From Bdellovibrionaceae bacterium UBA2339 (GTDB lineage: Bacteria; Bdellovibrionota; Bdellovibrionia; Bdellovibrionales; JAMPXM01), in contig DDUL01000037.1 of NCBI GenBank assembly GCA_002344785.1, forward strand, positions 219 to 17,347: 17,129 bases of DNA. Reading direction: 5' to 3'. A program made the position numbers and the translations under genes. The notes beneath the pieces were generated by a model. That model worked only from the letters and a program-made list of their open reading frames with translations, was not told where the DNA came from and searched no databases. This document shows positions 1 to 6,385 of the stretch, piece by piece (positions within the stretch are counted from its first letter, which is position 1; each line of letters starts with the position of its first letter).

Positions 1-390
1 CCCGGCAAGATGCTGGCCTACAACTGTTCGCCGTCGTTCAACTGGCGGCGCAAGCTCGATCCGACGACGATCGAGACGTTCCAGCAGCAGATCGGCGCGA
101 TGGGCTACAAGTTCCAGTTCGTCACGCTCGCCGGCTTCCACGCGCTGAACTACTCGATGTACGAATTGGCGCGCGGCTACGCGAAGCGCGGCATGGGCGC
201 CTATTCCGAACTCCAGCAGGCCGAGTTCGACGCCGAGAAAAACGGCTACACAGCCACGCGCCACCAGCGCGAGGTCGGCACCGGCTACTTCGACCAAGTA
301 TTGATGGCGGTGACGGAAGGCCGCGCCTCCACGGGGGCGCTTGCGCACTCCACAGAGGCCGAGCAGTTCCATGCAGGGGCGCCGCACTGA
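1..390 (+). CDS. aceA: Isocitrate lyase, C-terminal part (5' end outside window)
   Basis: The frame is open from base 1 and encodes the last ~130 residues of isocitrate lyase, which splits isocitrate into glyoxylate and succinate in the cytoplasmic glyoxylate shunt. The conserved segment around AYNCSPSFNW contains the family's substrate-contacting Asn/Ser residues. It is followed by the typical MGYKFQF.TLAGFHALN stretch, and HQREVGTGYFD lies near the C-terminus. The acidic, Ser/Thr-rich tail (STEAEQF) also matches isocitrate lyases. The ATG at 10 is an internal Met: residues PGK read in frame before it, as expected for a gene running in from the left. An intrinsic terminator lies ~50 bp after the stop. 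GC content is clearly higher than in the block that follows. Confidence 0.95.
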   Translation, partial: PGKMLAYNCSPSFNWRRKLDPTTIETFQQQIGAMGYKFQFVTLAGFHALNYSMYELARGYAKRGMGAYSELQQAEFDAEKNGYTATRHQREVGTGYFDQVLMAVTEGRASTGALAHSTEAEQFHAGAPH

Positions 391-442
391 ATTGCGCGTG
401 AGCCGCGTGGTGTGGCTCAGTTGGATTGACTCATACCGAGAA

Positions 443-482
443 GAGGGCGGTGTTGCGAATCAAGGCACCGCCCTCATTTTTT
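443..482 (+). terminator. Intrinsic terminator of isocitrate lyase
   Basis: GAGGGCGGTG (443-452) and CACCGCCCTC (466-475) form a perfect 10-bp stem with a 13-nt loop, followed by ATTTTTT. This is a textbook Rho-independent terminator closing the aceA transcript. It ends only 23 bp before the next reading frame, leaving little room for a promoter there. Confidence 0.93.
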
Positions 483-505
483 GTCGCGACTGGCGCTCGT
501 GATCC

Positions 506-2149
506 GTGCATGCCGAGAACGGCGCGGATCAGGGCACTGCAACGGATGTGTCGGGCGCTGAGAATCCATTCACACATAAGCTACTCATAAAAGTCGCAAA
601 ACCCCAGTATCTTCAGCTCACAAGTCTTAGACTTCGATTTCAGTCATCGAGTCTTACCCCGAATACTCAAGACATCTCGGTTTCCACGATTGTGGAACAA
701 GGCGCACAAGAAACATTGTTCCAACTTCGCATCCCCGTCTCCAGAATGTCGCGACTCTCCAACGAAGTCGCCGCACAGTATGACATCAATGCAGGTCAAG
801 CGCCTCAAGACGGAACACTCAAAATGATCTTAGTCGCAATCGATCAGTCCGGGGTGGAGTATCCACTCGTCGCATCGAACATTGGCGTGGGGTTCAATGC
901 CCGTTACTCGAATTTTAGGGATTCAACACAAAACCCAGGTACATTTGCAGGCAATCGTGGTCACTTCATCTTGCGAAATCGCGGGGCGCTTGCTCTCGCG
1001 AAGCTCCAAGCACTGACTCCGGCTGGATCAAAATTCCGCTTCAACGACGGAGCCATGCTCCTCGGCGGAAAATCTCCCGATCATACCGGTCACGAGACTG
1101 GACTAAAGCTTGATTTCCACTCTCTCGATTCGGTCGACTCGACGTCAGCGACAACATATGAGCGAGGAAATGAAAGCTACAGCACTTCGACCCTCGAAAA
1201 TTACACCGCCTCATTCGGCGGGGCCAACATTAAGAATAAGTACAAAGACGTGGCTATCTTGATGCTTGCCTCGTCTGTCGGCTGGTTGAAGAATGAAGAA
1301 GCGATGGAAAACGCCGCACCACTTCTCTGGGATCGAGATTGCCCCAATCGTGACGTGACCGCGTGCAACTTTACTTTGGATGATTGCGTGTTCACAAACA
1401 CTCTACCCATCGCCAATGCCAATACCTCGGCAGAAGTCGTTACTGGCCAAGCACTTCGCTGCCAAGTGATCCGTGATGAACTCGCCACGTCCATCAAACC
1501 TCTTGGCACAACAACAGCTATGCCTCGACTTTACGCCGCCGTCGATCGAATGGCGGACTGGATCGAGAAGAATAATCGCTGGCTCAGTGAGTTCCAAACA
1601 GAGATCGCGCCCTTTGCCGCCGGTGTTTACTTGCGAACTTCGTTTGGCGACAATATGAAAATGCAAAATCTGATTGCCGCCTACGCGGCCAATGAAGTCG
1701 CAACGACGAGTGGGCTAAAATATTCGCCGAGAGTTTATTTGAGTGTCGTCAATGAAGAGACTGCCACCCCACCACCAGGCTTTAGACCCGAGTTTAATTT
1801 CCAAAATTTTTTCGCCGACAACAATAATCCCAATCGACGAGCAATCTACTTGCGCTTGGTCGACGATTGGAATGTTCGACTTATCACCGATGGCCGGATT
1901 GTATTGCGAAACAGCTACCAGAATTCCAACTCCAACACAGACAGAACATTGGAAAAGCTCAAATCGAACTTCGCGGACCGCTTAGATCGTCGTACCCCTC
2001 GAGATTTTCTAAAGATTCGCCGCTCAAATGGGGCCCGACTGACTTTGGCACCGATCAATTCGGTTCTTGCGAATGAGGCCGCCAATCACTTCAATCACTT
2101 GCACTTAGAGATCGACTCACGTCGCCCTGACAGCGGAGGTTTACCGTGA
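506..2149 (+). CDS. Gene A1: putative MepA/LAS-type zinc murein endopeptidase with long insertion
   Basis: Predicted 547-residue protein. Residues ~20-135 look beta-rich. At H193-xx-H196-xx-GL-xx-D203 and near the C-terminus at H528-xx-H531-x-H533 it carries the paired motifs of the LAS metallopeptidases, in the arrangement of MepA (M74), where an H-x6-D pair and the last His bind zinc. In MepA the motifs lie about 90 residues apart; here over 320 residues separate them, including four Cys (279, 287, 294, 319) that could form disulfides. A peptidoglycan-cleaving role is inferred. The start is uncertain: GTG at 506 is the first possible codon after an in-frame stop, has no Shine-Dalgarno, and gives no signal peptide, although a periplasmic place would be expected. 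The N-terminus may be truncated; GTG 548 is an alternative. The stop overlaps gene B1 (GTGA). Base composition is more AT-rich than aceA. Confidence 0.62.
   Translation: MHAENGADQGTATDVSGAENPFTHKLLIKVAKPQYLQLTSLRLRFQSSSLTPNTQDISVSTIVEQGAQETLFQLRIPVSRMSRLSNEVAAQYDINAGQAPQDGTLKMILVAIDQSGVEYPLVASNIGVGFNARYSNFRDSTQNPGTFAGNRGHFILRNRGALALAKLQALTPAGSKFRFNDGAMLLGGKSPDHTGHETGLKLDFHSLDSVDSTSATTYERGNESYSTSTLENYTASFGGANIKNKYKDVAILMLASSVGWLKNEEAMENAAPLLWDRDCPNRDVTACNFTLDDCVFTNTLPIANANTSAEVVTGQALRCQVIRDELATSIKPLGTTTAMPRLYAAVDRMADWIEKNNRWLSEFQTEIAPFAAGVYLRTSFGDNMKMQNLIAAYAANEVATTSGLKYSPRVYLSVVNEETATPPPGFRPEFNFQNFFADNNNPNRRAIYLRLVDDWNVRLITDGRIVLRNSYQNSNSNTDRTLEKLKSNFADRLDRRTPRDFLKIRRSNGARLTLAPINSVLANEAANHFNHLHLEIDSRRPDSGGLP
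2135..2148 (+). promoter_or_regulatory. RBS and GTGA coupling site for gene B1
   Basis: GGAGG at 2135-2139, inside the last codons of A1, lies 6 nt before the GTG start at 2146. The GTGA overlaps the A1 stop TGA. This fixes the B1 start and implies translational coupling of B1 to A1. The arrangement is repeated at 4372-4385. Confidence 0.9.
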
Positions 2150-3414
2150 GAAAACTGCATGTACTCCCAGCAATGTTTGGATTGATTGTGGCGATGTCGA
2201 TGATTGAGTCGAAGTTAGTTTTCGCAAACCAAGCTACCCCAGCGCCTGGGCAGAGCACTGCCGCAGAGCCGAAATCGTCGCCCAATCCACAGTCCAATAA
2301 GACTGTACTGACAGACGAGTACGAAGAGGACCCGCCACCACCTCCGCGGTCAATCCATGAACTTTACAAGCACTGCTATCAATTGAAGTTTAAAGACGAG
2401 ACGACGGTTGAAGTACAGAATCGAGCGTTTTTTGACTGTAAAAAAGAAGCCCTCTGCGAGAAAAACAGCGATTGCTTACTTAGCGGAAAGCATCTTTCTC
2501 CGATTCTCGATCTCAGCCTAGCTCAATTCAAAATTCGGGGCGCGCTCGCTGAGCATGCTAAGTTTATAGTTTTCTACCCCGAAGACGTCTCAAGAACATA
2601 CGTCCCTACAGAGCACGGATTAGCCCATTCGTGGTTTACGCGCACAGATCCCCGAAAGGATCCTGGCGTGACTGGAAACGGCCTGCCCGGACATCGATGG
2701 TTTAACACGCCCGCCGAGCGCGTGCCCTTTGAATTCAAATTCCGCGGCCAGACCTATGAGGCGGACTCCCTTTCTGTGATCGGACCTCTGTTTGACTTCG
2801 AACTTCGCGACGGGTTCTTGGAACTCCCAAACTTCGCCGTCCACGAATGGTTCGTGAAAAACTTTAAGCCCGATGAATTCCGGGTGATTCAATGGGGGGC
2901 CTACTACCCAAGACGTCCGATCGCAGAGATCTGGCCCTATCGGAATCCCTCAAAGCGAGAAGAGACCGCTTCGTTCCCCGAAACAGAAACCGTCGATTTC
3001 TACCTCGGAAACCCTTGGGTTAGAGTTATCAATACATACTTCGACGGCTGGTGGGTTGATGGAAGCGAATCAATAAAACCCAAATTCAAGCCCGAAGAAC
3101 TCCCCGCTGTGGAAGCGTATTTTATCAAGCTCAAAAAAGAGAAGAAATTCTGCCAAGTCACATTGAAGCCAGGAACTGTCATCCGGGCGGATGGAGCATT
3201 TCAGACCAAAGATCCAGAGCACATTAAAATACTCAAGCTTCCAAAGAAGGGACTTCCGCCACTGGTCTGGTGCCCCGAAGCAAAGAAGGGCTGCAAGTGT
3301 AAGTGGGAGCAGCCGCCGGGTACGGGCTATTTCGTTCCCACTGGCAGCATCTCAGCATTCGGAGATGAAATCGTAGAGCCGAAGACGGCCAAGAAAGAGA
3401 ACTGGCCAGACTGA
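2146..3414 (+). CDS. Gene B1: secreted cysteine-rich protein of unknown family
   Basis: 422 residues from a GTG start with a strong RBS. Residues 1-27 form a signal peptide: basic MRK, a hydrophobic core, and a type I cleavage site after VFA. A low-complexity linker rich in P, S, Q and acidic residues (about 28-67) ends in DPPPPP. The mature part has eight Cys (77, 98, 104, 110, 336, 376, 383, 385). All eight are kept in the second copy, suggesting disulfides in the periplasm or outside. Aromatic blocks such as RVIQWGAYYPRRPI (246-259) and a basic C-terminal WCPEAKKGCKCKW segment stand out. I do not recognise the family. Coupling to a putative murein endopeptidase suggests a partner role (inhibitor, immunity protein, chaperone or cofactor); this is inference from context. 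Confidence 0.85.
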   Translation: MRKLHVLPAMFGLIVAMSMIESKLVFANQATPAPGQSTAAEPKSSPNPQSNKTVLTDEYEEDPPPPPRSIHELYKHCYQLKFKDETTVEVQNRAFFDCKKEALCEKNSDCLLSGKHLSPILDLSLAQFKIRGALAEHAKFIVFYPEDVSRTYVPTEHGLAHSWFTRTDPRKDPGVTGNGLPGHRWFNTPAERVPFEFKFRGQTYEADSLSVIGPLFDFELRDGFLELPNFAVHEWFVKNFKPDEFRVIQWGAYYPRRPIAEIWPYRNPSKREETASFPETETVDFYLGNPWVRVINTYFDGWWVDGSESIKPKFKPEELPAVEAYFIKLKKEKKFCQVTLKPGTVIRADGAFQTKDPEHIKILKLPKKGLPPLVWCPEAKKGCKCKWEQPPGTGYFVPTGSISAFGDEIVEPKTAKKENWPD

Positions 3415-3432
3415 ACGATCGAATTAAACGAA

Positions 3433-4386
3433 TTGACTGTGCGCCTACGTCGTTTCGCGTGGTTTTCGAAGTACAAAGACGTGGCTCTCTTGATGCTTGC
3501 CTCGTCTGTCGGCTGGTTGAAGAATGAAGAAGCGATGGAAAACGCCGCACCACTTCTCTGGGATCGAGAGTGCCCCAACCGCGACGTGACGGCGTGCAAC
3601 TTCACCCTGGATGATTGCGTGTTCACAAACACTCTACCCATCGCCAACGCCAATACCTCCGCACAAGCCGTTACGGGTCAGGCGCTTCGCTGCCAAGTGA
3701 TCCGTGATGAACTTGCCACTTCCATCAGACCCCTCGGAACAACGCCAGCTCTTCCTCGACTCTACGCCGCCGTCGATCGCATGGCGGACTGGATCGAGAA
3801 GAATAATCGCTGGCTCAGTGAGTTCCAAACAGAGATCGCACCTTTTGCCGCCGGTGTTTACTTGCGAACTTCGTTTGGCGACAATGTGCGAATGCAAAAT
3901 CTGATTGCCGCCTACGCGGCCAATGAAGTCGCAACGACAAGTGGATTAAAATATTCGCCAAGAGTTTATCTGAATGCCGTAAATGAGGAGACTCCTCCTT
4001 CAAATTCGCCCGACTTCAGGCCTGAATTCCAGTTCGAAGAGTTTTTTTCCGACAACAATAATCCCAATCGACGAGCAATCTACTTGCGCTTGGTCGACGA
4101 TTGGAATGTTCGACTCATCACGGATGGCCGAGTAGTTCTACGGAACCTCTACTTCAGCCCGCCGAACTCGAATACCGACCTGACGCTGGAAAAACTTAAA
4201 TCGAAATTCGAAGATCGCTTAGATCGTCGTACTCCTCGAGATTTTCTAAAGATTCGTCGGTCGAATGGAGCCCGACTGACTTTGGCTCCGATCAAGTCGT
4301 TTCTTGCGAATCAGCCTGCCAATCACTTCAATCACTTGCACTTAGAGATCGATTCACGTCGCCCTGACAGCGGAGGTTTACCGTGA
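3433..4386 (+). CDS. Gene A2: 5'-truncated second copy of gene A (probably inactive)
   Basis: Predicted 317 residues. From K13 on it aligns with A1 residues 245-547. The first 244 residues of A1 are missing, including the H193/H196/D203 motif, so two of the three predicted zinc ligands are gone. The C-terminal HxxHxH is kept. As drawn it starts at TTG 3433, 18 bp after the B1 stop and without a Shine-Dalgarno; the first in-frame ATG is at 3493. The 12 residues before the homology are unrelated filler. The frame is otherwise intact with no internal stop, and it ends in the same GTGA overlap with B2, so even a dead product could serve to couple translation of B2. It could be a pseudogene. A non-catalytic role such as binding B or murein cannot be excluded. 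Confidence 0.6.
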   Translation: MTVRLRRFAWFSKYKDVALLMLASSVGWLKNEEAMENAAPLLWDRECPNRDVTACNFTLDDCVFTNTLPIANANTSAQAVTGQALRCQVIRDELATSIRPLGTTPALPRLYAAVDRMADWIEKNNRWLSEFQTEIAPFAAGVYLRTSFGDNVRMQNLIAAYAANEVATTSGLKYSPRVYLNAVNEETPPSNSPDFRPEFQFEEFFSDNNNPNRRAIYLRLVDDWNVRLITDGRVVLRNLYFSPPNSNTDLTLEKLKSKFEDRLDRRTPRDFLKIRRSNGARLTLAPIKSFLANQPANHFNHLHLEIDSRRPDSGGLP

Positions 4387-5663
4387 GAAGACTGAACACA
4401 CTCCTTACGATGTTTGGAGTGATTGTGGCGTTATTGATGATTGGATCGAAGTCAGTCTTTGCAAACCAATCTACCCCAGCGCATGGGCAGAGCAAAGATA
4501 ACGATCCGAAATCGTCTCTGACTCCGCAAACCAAAAAGACTGTACTTACAGAAGAGTACGAAGATGACCCGCCACCGCCTCCGCAATCATTCCATGAACT
4601 TTACAAACACTGCTATCAATTGAAGGATGAAGATGATCCGACCATTAGGGGGCAATATCGAACATTTGGTGACTGTCCAAAACAAGCTCTCTGCAAAAAA
4701 GAAAGCGAATGCCTGTTTAGTGGCAAGAACTTTGCTCCGACCCTTGATCTCGGCCTCGCTCAGTTCAAAGTTCGGGGCGCGCTCGCTGGTCATGCCAAAT
4801 TCATCGCATTTCATTACGAAGACGTCTCCGGAACTTACGTCCCCACTCGGCCTGGGCGCGCACCATTGTGGTTTGCACGCACAGATCCACGAAGAGACCC
4901 TTTTGTAAACAGCACTCCACCGCCAGGTTACAACCGACTTAACACTCCCGCAGAGCGCGTGCCCTTTGAATTCAAATTCCGCGGCCAGACCTACGAAGCG
5001 GATTCGCTATCTGTTGTCGGACCACTTTTTGACTTCGAACTTCGCGACGGGTTCTTGGAACTCCCAAACTTCGCCGTCCATGACTGGTTCGTGAAGAACT
5101 TTAAACCCGATGAGTTCCGCGTCATTCAATGGGGGGCTTACTATCCCAGGCGTCCGATAACAGAGATCTGGCCCTATCGAGGTCCTGAAAAACGAGACCC
5201 TGACACAATGGATGATTCAGATTTTAGAGGCACCGAAGACTTCTATCTCGGGAGACCGTGGGAAGACATCATCAATCTCATTAGTAACGATGGCTGGTGG
5301 GTTGATGGTGGCTATCCAAGAGAAGCTAAGTTTAAACCTGAAGAACTCCCCGCCGTGGAAGCGTATTTCATCAAACTAAAGAAAGAGAAAAAATTCTGCC
5401 AAGTCACACTCAAGCCAGGCACTGTCGTTCGGGCTGATGGAGCTTTTCAGACCAAAGATCCAGAGCACATTAAAGTGCTCAAGCTTCCAAAGAAGGGACT
5501 TCCGCCACTTGTATGGTGCCCCGAGGCAAAGAAGGGCTGCAAGTGTAAGTGGGAGCAGCCCCCAAGAGAGAGCTATGGTGTTCCCAATGGGGAATTCAAC
5601 TCAGCAACTGGAGATCCCCTGGCAGATCCGATGACGGCGAACAAGGCGAACTGGCCGGATTGA
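3469..5663 (+). repeat. Second copy of the ~2.2-kb tandem duplication (A2 + B2)
   Basis: Matches 1238-3414 at an offset of 2231 bp. It preserves the GGAGG-6 nt-GTGA junction and the whole of gene B. Short length changes are present: B2 is four codons longer than B1, and A2 is two codons longer than the corresponding part of A1. All are multiples of three. Confidence 0.95.
4383..5663 (+). CDS. Gene B2: second copy of the secreted cysteine-rich protein
   Basis: 426 residues, a paralogue of B1. The start is GTG at 4383, with GGAGG at 4372-4376 inside the end of A2. The signal peptide (MRRLNTLLTM... to VFA, residue 27) is retained with several substitutions but the same layout. All eight Cys, the DPPPPP linker end and the aromatic core are kept. 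Conservation is uneven. The block around PAERVPFEFKFRGQTYEAD through EIWPYR is nearly unchanged. Residues ~81-97, ~150-187 and ~268-312, and the last ~35 residues, have diverged strongly. Intact frame, secretion signal and cysteines indicate that B2 is under selection although its upstream A2 is truncated. Function unknown; see B1. Confidence 0.85.
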   Translation: MRRLNTLLTMFGVIVALLMIGSKSVFANQSTPAHGQSKDNDPKSSLTPQTKKTVLTEEYEDDPPPPPQSFHELYKHCYQLKDEDDPTIRGQYRTFGDCPKQALCKKESECLFSGKNFAPTLDLGLAQFKVRGALAGHAKFIAFHYEDVSGTYVPTRPGRAPLWFARTDPRRDPFVNSTPPPGYNRLNTPAERVPFEFKFRGQTYEADSLSVVGPLFDFELRDGFLELPNFAVHDWFVKNFKPDEFRVIQWGAYYPRRPITEIWPYRGPEKRDPDTMDDSDFRGTEDFYLGRPWEDIINLISNDGWWVDGGYPREAKFKPEELPAVEAYFIKLKKEKKFCQVTLKPGTVVRADGAFQTKDPEHIKVLKLPKKGLPPLVWCPEAKKGCKCKWEQPPRESYGVPNGEFNSATGDPLADPMTANKANWPD

Positions 5664-5770
5664 TTCGTCAATTCGCCCAAAGTTTCCGTGACATCTATCC
5701 ACACGGCCGACTTCACACTGTGACAGAGAACGAAGTTCTCATCGCCACTGATCGGCTCCCCATGATTTAG
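5645..5770 (+). pseudogene. Possible C-terminal remnant of a spermidine-synthase-like protein
   Basis: In the +2 frame relative to B2, overlapping its last codons, about 41 codons read as a plausible protein end (segment GLIRQFAQSFRDIYPHGRL, then TENEVLIATDRLPMI and stop). The pattern of Phe-x-x-x-(Y/F)PH followed by a short strand and a NE(V/L)L segment resembles the C-terminus of spermidine/spermine-synthase-like proteins. There is no start codon with an RBS and no upstream homologous part. I read it as a gene tail left at the right edge of the duplicated block. It may equally be a chance open frame. Confidence 0.28.
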
Positions 5771-6076
5771 AGAGTCACGAACTTAGCAGTTCCGCGTGTT
5801 GATACTGGTTTTGATGCTTTAGTGCACCCCGTTTGACCCGGACATGACGGTCTACTCCGAATGGCTTTATTGCACTTCCAGATCTCGGCGTTTGTCTCTT
5901 CATAGACTTTGGAGCCATGCGGGTCGAATATAACGGAAAGGTCTTTAGAGTCAAAACGGGTGATTGGCAGAAGTGGTCCGCAACCCTCAGGAAGAAATAT
6001 TAACGCTCAGTCGTCGGGCGATTCTCCAAAGGCTCTTTGCGTCTGAAAGACTTTGTCGTCAGAAGGGTTTCGTAAA
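5771..6076. other. Intergenic stretch with one possible 28-codon ORF
   Basis: No convincing gene. An ORF at 5917-6003 (+) would give a basic 28-residue peptide starting MRVEYNGKVFRVKTGDWQKW. GGAG lies only 2 nt before its ATG, which is too close for a good RBS. Its frame stays open upstream to a stop at 5845-5847, so it may be a fragment of something longer. I see no clear promoter or terminator here. Confidence 0.4.
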
Positions 6077-6385
6077 ATGCATCAGATCCTGCCTTCAGAC
6101 AAAACTCGATTCACCCGAAGTCACCTCGCCCTTTTGGCGATCGCCTTCGTCCTTGGGGGCTTAGCGGCGATCAACGCGGGCATGTCGATTTTCTTCGCGA
6201 CAAGTGAACTCAATTGTGCCGATCAAATGCACTCTCTCTGTCCGTTCATTTTGAAATTGGGAGGCCCCCAAGCCGCTGTGATTTGGACGGCTGCCGCCGC
6301 AATTGTACTAAGCTTAAGCGCGCTGACAGTCTTTGTGAAAGCCCGCGTCCGACACACGCCCGTGACTGTGATTCGGTCCAACTAG
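6077..6385 (+). CDS. Small membrane protein with two transmembrane helices
   Basis: 102 residues from ATG 6077, preceded by AGAAGGG with about 9 nt spacing; a TTG at 6053 in the same frame is less likely. After a polar N-terminus of about 16 residues, one hydrophobic helix runs roughly over residues 18-40. A loop holding two Cys (in NCADQMHSLCP) follows, then a second helix over about 65-86 and a short basic tail. The two loop Cys could form a disulfide on the periplasmic side. It resembles small inner-membrane proteins of no known function. It is convergent with the thiolase gene: the last four bases (CTAG, 6382-6385) are shared by both stop codons. Confidence 0.6.
   Translation: MHQILPSDKTRFTRSHLALLAIAFVLGGLAAINAGMSIFFATSELNCADQMHSLCPFILKLGGPQAAVIWTAAAAIVLSLSALTVFVKARVRHTPVTVIRSN

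Larger units (their letters stand above)
1238..3414 (+). repeat. First copy of a ~2.2-kb tandem duplication (A1 3' part + B1)
   Basis: From the AAG codon at 1238 the sequence matches that from 3469 onward, an offset of 2231 bp. In the first ~90 bp of the match there is a single substitution (atc versus ctc). Bases upstream of 1238 and 3469 are unrelated, so the left boundary is sharp. The match runs through the end of gene A, the GTGA overlap and all of gene B. Divergence within it is patchy. Confidence 0.95.

Noticed and set aside
506..5663. Classic polymorphic-toxin locus with orphan toxin ends
   Set aside because: The layout (full A, B, truncated A, B) resembles it, but in such loci the toxin ends differ while upstream parts are shared. 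Here the C-terminal parts are the same and no known toxin domain is visible; simple tandem duplication explains it better.
5659..5672. ATTGA-TTCG-TCAAT hairpin after B2 as a terminator
   Set aside because: Only a 5-bp AT-rich stem and no following T-run, although TTCG is a stable loop.
5831..5850. Possible insertion-sequence end near GTTTGACCCGGACATGA
   Set aside because: No matching inverted partner, target duplication or transposase in the window.
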